This document shows, piece after piece, positions 31,623 through 37,452 of a stretch of 37,452 nucleotides of DNA. The DNA is taken from positions 1 to 37,452 of the forward strand of contig NZ_JAHWGU010000054.1 in assembly GCF_020873875.1 (NCBI RefSeq), given 5' to 3'. Origin of the DNA: Actinoplanes sp. DH11. Its GTDB lineage: Bacteria; Actinomycetota; Actinomycetes; Mycobacteriales; Micromonosporaceae. Position numbers and translations under genes: made by a program. Position 1 is the first letter of the stretch, and every line of letters starts with the position of its first letter. The notes below the pieces were generated by a model that was given only the letters and a program-made list of their open reading frames with translations, was not told the origin of the DNA and made no database searches.

Positions 31623-31925
31623 GTGGTTCTTCCTCGGTCCGGTGATGTCATCCACGTGACAAAAGCGGCGAGCGTCCAATTCGCATCACCGATGCTGTTC
31701 CGGGTCATCCGGGTGCACGACTGGCCGACGTACGAGGGCTGGGTCTGGCTCGATGGCTACGAGCTCAACTCAGCCGGCGACGCGGTCGAACGTCGCTCGA
31801 TATTCGTGCAGGTCAACGGCTTGCGCCCGGTCGGCAAGGCGCCGGATCCGCGCGCACGCAACGCCCGGCAGCCAGCCGCCCGTCCCGCCGCGATGCCGAC
31901 GCGGACGGCGCGCACCCACCGCTGA
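31623..31925 (+). CDS. Small conserved hypothetical protein, 100 aa
   Basis: Begins VVLPRSGDVIHVTKAASVQF. The core (FRVIRVHDWPTYEGWVWLDGYELNSAGDAVERRSIFVQ) is rich in aromatic and beta-strand residues and resembles a short family found in related actinomycetes, whose function I cannot name. The tail is basic and Arg/Ala/Pro-rich. GTG at 31623 has AGGAG five bases upstream; ATG at 31617 is in another frame. No signal peptide or membrane helix is visible. Convergent with the PASTA gene. Confidence 0.7.
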   Translation: MVLPRSGDVIHVTKAASVQFASPMLFRVIRVHDWPTYEGWVWLDGYELNSAGDAVERRSIFVQVNGLRPVGKAPDPRARNARQPAARPAAMPTRTARTHR

Positions 31926-31953
31926 GCTTCGCCCGGTTCGCCACGGACCACGG

Positions 31954-32001
31954 CTCAGTCCTGGTCCAGCTCAGTCCTCGTCGGCCTCAGTCCTCGCCGG
32001 G
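31954..32001. repeat. Three 16-bp tandem repeats over the PASTA gene's stop codon
   Basis: CTCAGTCCT starts at 31954, 31970 and 31986, giving three 16-bp units. On the minus strand each unit carries GAGGACTGA or CAGGACTGA. Because 16 is not a multiple of three, the three TGA triplets lie in different frames; only the one at 31989-31987 ends the PASTA gene. Confidence 0.65.
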
Positions 32002-32817
32002 CTCGCCGGCCGGTGGCGTCGTCGTGGTCGTCGGGACCGGGTCGGGTGACGGTTCGGTGGCGACAACGAGGGTGATCCGCGCGTCCGACGGCACGAGCGA
32101 GCCCTCCGGCGGGTCGCTGTCGATCACCGTGCCGGGCTCCGCCTCACTCTCTCGCTGGATGACCCGGTAACTCAGGCCGGTCCGCTCCAGCGCCGCCTTC
32201 GCGTCGTCAACCGGCATGCCGCGCAACGCCGGCACGTTCACCTCGGTGTCCACCGGATCGGTTGTCGGCGGCGTCGTCTCCACGGTCGGTGGGGTGGTCG
32301 CGTCCGTGGTGGCCGCCGCGCTCGTCGTACCAGTGGTCGCCGCGGTGGTGGTTGCCGTCGTCGTGGTCGCCACCGGCGCCGGCGGGGTGGCGGGTTCCTC
32401 GCCGGTGTTCTGCACGATCACCGCGATGCCGAACCCGAGCAGGCCCAGCAAGACCAGGGCGGCACTGCCGACCGCGATCGGCGCCCACCAGCGGCTCTGC
32501 GTCTCGTCCCGGACGGGTTCCGCCCAGTCGCCGGGCGTCTCGTAGAACTCGGTTCCCGGCCGCGGCGGCCGCACCTCGGCGCGCCCGGTCCAGATCGCGT
32601 TGTCCCGGTCATCCGATCGGGGACCACCGGACGGTTGAATCCGGGTGGCGTCGGCGGCCGGTGCGGGACGGGTCCCCGTTACCGGATCCATCGGAGCCAC
32701 CGGATCCATCGGATGCGTCTCGTCCGCGCCCGGCTCTCCGCCCGGCGCCGGCGGGATCGGGTCGACGGACTCCATCGGGCGGGTCTCGTCCCGCTCCGGG
32801 GGGCGCTCGTCGGACAT
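31987..32817 (-). CDS. Single-PASTA-domain membrane protein
   Basis: A 276-residue protein: a polar, Pro/Asp/Arg-rich cytoplasmic half (~1-108), one transmembrane helix (~112-132, IAVGSAALVLLGLLGFGIAVIV), a Thr/Ala linker, and one PASTA domain (~190-255, NVPALRGMPVDDAKAALERTGL and PPEGSLVPSDARITLVV). PASTA domains bind wall fragments or muropeptides. Unlike pknB there is no kinase; it looks like a wall-sensing or tethering protein. It is unlinked to the pknB operon, and a 141-bp gap separates it from a divergent membrane-protein gene. Confidence 0.8.
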   Translation of the reverse strand: MSDERPPERDETRPMESVDPIPPAPGGEPGADETHPMDPVAPMDPVTGTRPAPAADATRIQPSGGPRSDDRDNAIWTGRAEVRPPRPGTEFYETPGDWAEPVRDETQSRWWAPIAVGSAALVLLGLLGFGIAVIVQNTGEEPATPPAPVATTTTATTTAATTGTTSAAATTDATTPPTVETTPPTTDPVDTEVNVPALRGMPVDDAKAALERTGLSYRVIQRESEAEPGTVIDSDPPEGSLVPSDARITLVVATEPSPDPVPTTTTTPPAGEPGED

Positions 32818-32945
32818 CGCCGGTTCCCTTCGCTTCGCACATCCGTGCTCGTCGCAGCGTCAAGGTATCGAATCTTGAGGCTACTTGGGGTTTTCCGGCC
32901 AATCACCACCTTCCCAGGCGTTTCCCAGACATCGGCGAGTGCCAG

Positions 32946-32951
32946 TACAGT
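32946..32951 (+). promoter_or_regulatory. -10 element of a probable leaderless gene
   Basis: TACAGT ends 7 bases before the ATG at 32959, so the transcript should begin at or next to the start codon. No ribosome site is visible. Confidence 0.4.
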
Positions 32952-32958
32952 GCGCGGC

Positions 32959-34383
32959 ATGGCCGAGAAGGGCTGGACATCACAGGCCGCCACGGCGGCC
33001 GGAATCGCGGCCGGAACCGGCGCCGCACAACTGGGCCTCGGGTACGGCCTGGGCGTCATCGCCTGGCCGGTGACGCCCGCGGAGGCGGAAAGTATCTGGC
33101 TGGGCAGCCTCGGCTGGGCCACCTGGATCACCGCGAGCGCCACGGTCCTCGGCGCCGTGATCGCCGGCCGGCTGCGCCCGGACCGACCCGGCCGGTGGCG
33201 GGTGCTCTGGCGGTTCGCGCTGGCCATGGCAGCCGCCCTGGGCGCCCTGGTGTCGGTCGCGCTCGTCGCTCTACCGGCCCGGGCGGCGGTCCGGGTCGAC
33301 ACCCTGTCACCGCAGGTGGTGGCGGGTGGGTACGCGCTGGCCGGGCTGCTGGCCGGCCTGGTCGTCGCGTTCTGGGCCGTCTCCTCCGGCCCGGTGGCGG
33401 CGAACCTCATCGGCACCGCCGCCTGGTTGTGGGCGCTGGCCATCGCCGGCGTGGCCGCCGAACTGTTGAGCGGCCGCGACTTCGCGACGTACCTGACCAG
33501 CTGGCAGTTCGCCGAGTCGGTGAGCCCGCTGCGGTACGGGGGCATCTACTGGCCGAGCGCACTGCTCACCCTCGTAGCCGCCTTCGTGATCGGCCTGTGC
33601 GCCTCCTGGGCCGCTGCCCGCCGCGGTGAGACAGGTCTGGGCACCGCCGTCTCCGGCGCGGTCGGTCCGCTGCTCGTCGCGTTCTCCTTCCTGATCCTGG
33701 CACCCCGGCTGACCGGGGCGACGGGTCCGCTGCAGTCGGCGTACCTGATCGCGCCGTACGCCGTCCTCGCCGGCCTGGCCGGTTCCGCCGTGACCGTGGC
33801 GATCACCCGATCGCGGCACGCCCGCGGCCGCTCGGCAGTCGGACCGGCGGAAGAGGCAAACTCGGCGGAAGAGGCAGGCTCGACAGGGCACGCCGGTGCG
33901 CCGCTGCCGAATCCGGCACCCACCGGCCCACCGCCGTCGGTGCCCACAGGTTCGGCCGCCAACCCGCCGGCTGCAGCCAGACCGGCTCCCGCCCCGACCG
34001 CCGGGCAGGCGACGTCCGCGTCGACGAAGGTCACGCCGCCCGCGGCAGCCGGACCCGCGGCAGCCGGACCCGGGGCAGCCGGACCCGGGGCAGCGGGCCG
34101 ACCAGCCAGGGCGACCGGGCGGGTCGCGCCTGCACCGGCTCCCACTGACGAAGACACCACAGAGGACAAACCGCCCCTCTACCTCGACCCGGAGATCGCG
34201 GCGGCCGCACGACCGAGCCGCAATCCGGCGAAACGGACCACCGGCCGCAAGGGTGACAACGGCAAGCCCGAGAGCAGTGCCCCGCGCTCGACAATCACCC
34301 CGCCGCCGGCAAATCCGACAGTAGCGAAGATCAATCCCGCCATCTCGGACAAACCGTCCGCGAAAGAGCGTCCGCAGAAGTGA
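32959..34383 (+). CDS. Large hypothetical membrane protein with Pro/Ala-rich tail
   Basis: A 474-residue protein. Residues 1-~285 contain seven or eight transmembrane segments, among them ALAMAAALGALVSVALVAL, YALAGLLAGLVVAFWAV, LLTLVAAFVIGLCASWAA and VGPLLVAFSFLILAP. The remaining ~185 residues are a cytoplasmic, low-complexity Pro/Ala/Gly/Ser/Lys tail with a 15-bp repeat. No family is recognised. The ATG at 32959 is 7 bases behind a TACAGT -10 element and lacks a ribosome site. An in-frame GTG at 32950 is an alternative start. Confidence 0.75.
   Translation: MAEKGWTSQAATAAGIAAGTGAAQLGLGYGLGVIAWPVTPAEAESIWLGSLGWATWITASATVLGAVIAGRLRPDRPGRWRVLWRFALAMAAALGALVSVALVALPARAAVRVDTLSPQVVAGGYALAGLLAGLVVAFWAVSSGPVAANLIGTAAWLWALAIAGVAAELLSGRDFATYLTSWQFAESVSPLRYGGIYWPSALLTLVAAFVIGLCASWAAARRGETGLGTAVSGAVGPLLVAFSFLILAPRLTGATGPLQSAYLIAPYAVLAGLAGSAVTVAITRSRHARGRSAVGPAEEANSAEEAGSTGHAGAPLPNPAPTGPPPSVPTGSAANPPAAARPAPAPTAGQATSASTKVTPPAAAGPAAAGPGAAGPGAAGRPARATGRVAPAPAPTDEDTTEDKPPLYLDPEIAAAARPSRNPAKRTTGRKGDNGKPESSAPRSTITPPPANPTVAKINPAISDKPSAKERPQK
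34041..34097 (+). repeat. 15-bp repeat in the tail of the membrane protein gene
   Basis: Four 15-bp units beginning CG(C/G)GGCAGCCGGACC at 34041, 34056, 34071 and 34086. They encode an AAGPA/AAGPG-type low-complexity tail. Confidence 0.75.
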
Positions 34384-34396
34384 CCACAGCCACCCT

Positions 34397-34422
34397 GCCC
34401 CGGCGACCCCGGCGGCCGGGGC
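34397..34422. terminator. Hairpin between convergent genes
   Basis: GCCCCGG and CCGGGGC pair across a 12-base loop between the membrane-protein stop (34383) and the ligase stop (34439). Confidence 0.45.
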
Positions 34423-34438
34423 GGAGCTGCCGCGGATG

Positions 34439-35902
34439 TCAGTCGGTGGGCCAGGTGTGCACGGGCTCGTTCAGGCGTTGCAGCTCGACGTACCGCTGCG
34501 TCATCTCGCGGATCGCCGCCGGGCGGCTCAGCCCGCGCCGCTCGGCAGCGCAGACCGCGGCCGTCTGCCACGTGGCGCCGTTGCGGCCGGTACGGCACCG
34601 GTCCTCGATCACGCCGAGCAGCCGGTCGCGCTGAGCCGGGGAGACGCCGAGACGGTTGAGCCCCGCGTGTGCCTGTGCCAGCAGTTCGGTGCGGACGAGA
34701 TCGACGACGGGGGTACGGTCCCGGCCCGGCCACCGCAGCACGGCCGAGATGCCGTCCCGGGCGCCGATCCGGAAGTTCTCGGCGGCGTCGGCGAACGAAA
34801 GCCGTTCCCAGATCGGGTCTTCCGCCACGGAGAGTTCGCTGACCAGGCCGAAGTAGAGGGCCGCGTTGGCGAGAAGGTCGACGACGGTCGGACCGGACGG
34901 CAGGACCCGGTTCTCGACGCGCAGGTGGGGACGGCCGCCGGCCACGTCGTAGACCGGGCGGTTCCAGCGGTAGACGGTGCCGTTGTGCAGGCGCAGTTCG
35001 TACAGGCCGGGTATGTCGGCGGCGACCGGGTCCTCGGCGTGGATCTCGGGGAGCAGCGGCGGGAAGAACCGGACGTTTTCCTCGTAGAGGTCGAGCACCG
35101 AGTCGATCCAGCGTTCCCCGAACCACACCCGAGGGCGTACTCCCTGGGCTTTGAACTCGTCCGGCCTGGCGTCGGTGGCCTGCTCGAAGAAGGCGATGCG
35201 GGTCTCGGCCCAGAGGCGCCGACCGTACAGATAGGGGGAATTCGCCCCCAATGCCACCTGGACCGCGGCGATCGCCTGGGAAGCGTTCCAGATCGGCGCG
35301 AAACTCGCCGGCGCGACCTGGAGATGGAACTGGACACTTGTGCACGCGGCTTCCGGCGCGATCGAGTCGCTGCTGGTACGCAGCCGTTCGGCACCCTCGA
35401 TGTCGATCCGGAAGTGGTCGCCGCGGGAGTTGACGATCTCGCTGTTCAGCGCGGTGAACCGATCACCGGAGGAGAGATTCCCCAGCACGAGATGCTCGGG
35501 TACGAGGGTCGGCAGCATCCCGATAAGCGCAAGGCGGCTCTCGCACTTGCGGGCACATTCGGCGGCGTCACGCAGCCCGTCCAGAATGTCCCGCTCGTAG
35601 TCGCCGAGCCCGTCACCAGCGAGAAGCCGGGGCGGCACGTTGAATTCGAGGTTGAACTTGCCGAGCTCCGGCTGGAACCGAGGGTCGCCCAGGTCAGCGA
35701 GGATCTCAAGGTTCCGCATGGTCGGCGCGGCGTCCGCGTCGACCAGGTTGATCTCGATTTCCAGGCCGGTCATCGGTGAGCCGGCGTCGAAGACTTCCGT
35801 CGTCAGCATCCCGCCGAGCACGTCGACGCAGCTGCGCACCCGTTGCCGGAACGCGACACGGTCTTGCGGCGAGAAGACGGCGTTCACCAGATCCTTGCCC
35901 AT
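34439..35902 (-). CDS. Glutamate-cysteine ligase family (GCS2) protein
   Basis: A 487-residue ATP-grasp-like carboxylate-amine/thiol ligase of the GCS2 family. Recognisable parts are a TGLEIEINLVDADAAPTM segment near residue 47 (with acidic metal ligands), DLGDPRFQPELGKFNLEFNVPP, TSVQFHLQVAP, WFGERWIDS, PHLRVENRVLPSGPT and a C-terminal helical end. Family members form gamma-glutamylcysteine or other amide bonds. Actinomycetes use mycothiol rather than glutathione, so the product may be gamma-glutamylcysteine for ergothioneine (EgtA-like), but no egtBCD genes flank it here. ATG at 35902 has a GGGAGGG ribosome site. Confidence 0.8.
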   Translation of the reverse strand: MGKDLVNAVFSPQDRVAFRQRVRSCVDVLGGMLTTEVFDAGSPMTGLEIEINLVDADAAPTMRNLEILADLGDPRFQPELGKFNLEFNVPPRLLAGDGLGDYERDILDGLRDAAECARKCESRLALIGMLPTLVPEHLVLGNLSSGDRFTALNSEIVNSRGDHFRIDIEGAERLRTSSDSIAPEAACTSVQFHLQVAPASFAPIWNASQAIAAVQVALGANSPYLYGRRLWAETRIAFFEQATDARPDEFKAQGVRPRVWFGERWIDSVLDLYEENVRFFPPLLPEIHAEDPVAADIPGLYELRLHNGTVYRWNRPVYDVAGGRPHLRVENRVLPSGPTVVDLLANAALYFGLVSELSVAEDPIWERLSFADAAENFRIGARDGISAVLRWPGRDRTPVVDLVRTELLAQAHAGLNRLGVSPAQRDRLLGVIEDRCRTGRNGATWQTAAVCAAERRGLSRPAAIREMTQRYVELQRLNEPVHTWPTD

Positions 35903-36028
35903 GTGCCCTCCCGGATGGCCGGCGGACTGAACGGACGTCGATCACCACTCTGTGAACGAACGCTTGCGCTCGGTACACATTGCCATCCCGTGCGGAGGTT
36001 CGCCAGACGAGGCGGACGGGCGCCGGAA

Positions 36029-36070
36029 CGAAGCGACGCGCCACCCGGAGGCCGGGGGCGCGTCGCTTCG
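36029..36070 (-). terminator. Terminator of the yceI gene
   Basis: CGAAGCGACGCG (36029-36040) pairs perfectly with CGCGTCGCTTCG (36059-36070), extended by CC/GG. It lies 39 bp past the yceI stop on the minus strand. Confidence 0.7.
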
Positions 36071-36108
36071 CGAAGCCGATGGAGCCGGAAGATCCGACGA
36101 GTGCGGGA

Positions 36109-36687
36109 TCAGGCAGCGGGCTGCTGCAGGATGGCCTCGCCCTCGATCTCGATCTTCACCTTCTTGCCGATCATCACGCCGCCGGTCTCGAGCGCCATGT
36201 TGTAGGTCAGGCCCCAGTCCTCCCGGTCGATCTCGGTGTGCGCCGAGAAGCCGAAGAGGTGCTGACCGTAGGGGCTGGTGGTGGCGCCCTCGAACTCGAC
36301 GACCAGCTCGACCGGACGGGTCACGTCCTTGATCGTGAGCTCGCCCTCGAGGACGAACTCCGCGCCGGCGTGCGACTTCACGCGGGTGCTGCGGAACTCC
36401 ATCGTCGGGTACTTCTCGGCCTCGAAGAAGTCGCCGGTGCGCAGGTGGTTGTCCCGGTCGACCTGGCCGGTCTCGACGCTGGCGGTCACGATCGACGCGG
36501 TGACGGCGGAGTCGAGCGGGTTCTCCGCGACCGTGATGGTGGCGCTGGCCTGGGCGAACTGGCCGCGGACCTTGCTCACCATCAGATGCTTGACCACGAA
36601 ACCGACCCGCTTGTGCGCGGCATCCAGCTCGTAGGTGCCGGCGGCCGGGATCTGCAGGCCCTCGAACGGACGAGTGCTGACGGTCAT
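36109..36687 (-). CDS. YceI family lipocalin-like protein
   Basis: A 192-residue protein of the YceI fold (a beta-barrel that binds long polyisoprenoid or amide lipids). It contains the characteristic LDAAHKRVGFVVKHLMVSKVRGQF, ASIVTASVETGQVDRDNHLRTGDFFEAEKYPTMEF, VEFEGATTSPYG, FSAHTEIDREDWGLTYN and LETGGVMIGKKVKIEIEGEAI. No signal peptide is seen, so it is probably cytoplasmic, unlike E. coli YceI. ATG at 36687 has a GAAGGAA ribosome site. It is driven by a good TTGACA/GATATA promoter overlapping the divergent marR promoter, suggesting control by that regulator. Confidence 0.94.
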   Translation of the reverse strand: MTVSTRPFEGLQIPAAGTYELDAAHKRVGFVVKHLMVSKVRGQFAQASATITVAENPLDSAVTASIVTASVETGQVDRDNHLRTGDFFEAEKYPTMEFRSTRVKSHAGAEFVLEGELTIKDVTRPVELVVEFEGATTSPYGQHLFGFSAHTEIDREDWGLTYNMALETGGVMIGKKVKIEIEGEAILQQPAA

Positions 36688-36743
36688 GGCTTGTTCCTTC
36701 TCTCGAAGCAGAGGCGGGATGTTTCCTTGTCTGACGGAGCAAC

Positions 36744-36772
36744 TATATCCTCCGCAATATTCCCCCTGTCAA
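36744..36772 (-). promoter_or_regulatory. Strong promoter of yceI
   Basis: On the minus strand TTGACA (36772-36767) and GATATA (36749-36744) are 17 bases apart, close to the sigma-70 consensus. The marR -10 element TAAAGT lies just to the right (36782-36787), so the two divergent promoters are back to back. Confidence 0.75.
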
Positions 36773-36781
36773 GTTGCCTGC

Positions 36782-36787
36782 TAAAGT
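36782..36787 (+). promoter_or_regulatory. -10 element of the marR gene
   Basis: TAAAGT ends 7 bases before the GTG at 36795. The transcript would start at or next to the codon, so it is probably leaderless. The element is immediately adjacent to the yceI promoter. Confidence 0.45.
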
Positions 36788-36794
36788 CGATCGT

Positions 36795-37286
36795 GTGAAC
36801 ACGAACCTGGACGACCCCCGCCTCACCGCGATCGGCCTGCTCGCCGAGACGTACACGGGTTTGATGAACCGCCTGGCCGCACAGTTCGACGAGCACCGGC
36901 TCTCCGCAGTTGAGTTCGAGGTGCTGACGCGCCTCGCCCGCTCACCCGGCAACCGGCTGCGGATGACCGATCTCGCCGGTCAGACGACCCTCTCCACCAG
37001 CGGCGTCACGCGCGTCGTGGACCGCATGGAACGCGGCGGCCTGGTCGGCCGCGAGGCCTGTCCCAGCGACCGGCGCAGCTCCTACGCCGTGATCACCGAG
37101 GCCGGCATGAAACGCCTCGACGAGGTCCTGCCGGGGCACCTCGAACTGGTCCAGCAGTGGTATGTCGGCCTGCTCGCGCCGGATCAACTCGACCAGCTGC
37201 TGGGCTCCCTGCGCACCATCCGCGACGCGGTCAACCCGTGCGCGGTGGCCGGCAGCGAGGACCCGGCGGCCCGACCGGCGGCATGA
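36795..37286 (+). CDS. MarR-family transcriptional regulator
   Basis: A 163-residue winged-helix regulator. The helix-turn-helix (residues ~50-85) includes EFEVLTRLARSPGNRLRMTDLAGQTTLSTSGVTRVVDRMERGGLV, followed by the wing with CPSDRRSSYAVITEAG. MarR proteins bind as dimers and respond to small aromatic or oxidising ligands. GTG at 36795 directly follows a -10 element; a longer frame from 36774 has no support. It is divergent to yceI, a common arrangement for a local repressor controlling its neighbour and itself. The ligand is unknown. Confidence 0.92.
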   Translation: MNTNLDDPRLTAIGLLAETYTGLMNRLAAQFDEHRLSAVEFEVLTRLARSPGNRLRMTDLAGQTTLSTSGVTRVVDRMERGGLVGREACPSDRRSSYAVITEAGMKRLDEVLPGHLELVQQWYVGLLAPDQLDQLLGSLRTIRDAVNPCAVAGSEDPAARPAA

Positions 37287-37319
37287 CGAACCAGCGCGAC
37301 ACAAGGACGGCAAACAGTG

Positions 37320-37452
37320 GTGGCCGGCGCACCAGCCGACCTTCGAGTACTGCGGCGCCACGGTGAACCCCGGCGTGCCCGACGGCACGATGATGGTGGA
37401 CAACTCCTTGCTGCCGTCGGGGTTGCGCCCGGTCACCGCCATCACCGTGACC
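37320..37452 (-). pseudogene. Acyl-CoA dehydrogenase fragment at the window edge
   Basis: Read on the minus strand from the right end, the frame gives AVTGRNPDGSKELSTIIVP, then SGTPGFTVAPQYSKVGW, which is a strong match to the middle beta-domain of acyl-CoA dehydrogenases. After W the family normally continues with an (A)SDT(H/R)-type segment, but here it reads CAGHHCLPS, without similarity. The end of homology near 37325 abuts the marR gene, so the gene looks truncated. The N-terminal part lies outside the window, so its state is unknown. Confidence 0.6.

Noticed and set aside
31014..31679. Three open frames in the gene-free interval (two plus, one minus)
   Set aside because: None has GC-rich third positions, a ribosome site, or any family similarity, and they overlap one another.

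Overview
The window is high-GC actinobacterial chromosome. The dense coding, GTG/TTG starts, chromosomal cell-division kinase cluster, class E sortase and Micromonosporaceae-like small proteins suggest a filamentous member of the Micromonosporaceae, close to Actinoplanes. That placement is an inference from gene content, not a computed one. Most of the window is core or shared accessory chromosome. No CRISPR array, prophage or biosynthetic gene cluster is visible.

Layout. Positions 1-127 are the tail of an IS30-type element. 162-6832 hold small metabolic and regulatory genes: a DUF6458 membrane protein, a SixA-like phosphatase, a FadE-type acyl-CoA dehydrogenase, a SpoIIE-type phosphatase diverging from a phosphoribosyltransferase, a YciI protein, dcd, and a PNPOx-like protein behind a perfect actinobacterial SOS box. 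tRNA-Gly(CCC) is followed by a gene-poor, repeat-rich kilobase (6957-8036) with 18-bp and 39-bp tandem repeats and a 28-bp-arm palindrome. Then come a LamG-type secreted protein, two overlapping CNNM/CBS membrane proteins, and a membrane iron-sulfur oxidoreductase of the EtfD type.

13.9-27.7 kb is the conserved cell-envelope and division locus, in the same order as Mycobacterium tuberculosis Rv0011c-Rv0020c: crgA, DUF881, (sortase E plus a small membrane protein), pabA/trpG, and, convergent with these, pknB-pknA-pbpA-rodA-pstP-fhaB-fhaA. The last seven genes form one tightly packed minus-strand operon transcribed from the fhaA side. Four of its six junctions are ATGA overlaps or a 1-nt gap. 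It couples Ser/Thr phosphorylation (PknA/PknB, reversed by PstP, read by FHA proteins) to peptidoglycan synthesis (RodA polymerase with the PbpA transpeptidase).

27.9-37.4 kb: tRNA-Leu(CAG), a WecG/TagA glycosyltransferase, unknown membrane proteins, an orphan DUF397 protein, an 800-bp gene-free stretch, a stand-alone PASTA protein, a large membrane protein with a Pro/Ala tail, a GCS2-type glutamate-cysteine ligase, and a divergent yceI/marR pair. At the right edge lies what looks like the broken end of another acyl-CoA dehydrogenase gene.

The most useful non-gene signals are: (1) a shared 14-bp operator, TTACC-N4-(A/G)GTA(A/G), in front of both the acyl-CoA dehydrogenase and the EtfD-like gene, pointing to one fatty-acid-oxidation regulon; (2) the SOS box between dcd and the PNPOx gene; (3) a homologous post-tRNA element with compensatory stem changes after both tRNA genes. 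I did not find a convincing wholly new multi-gene system.
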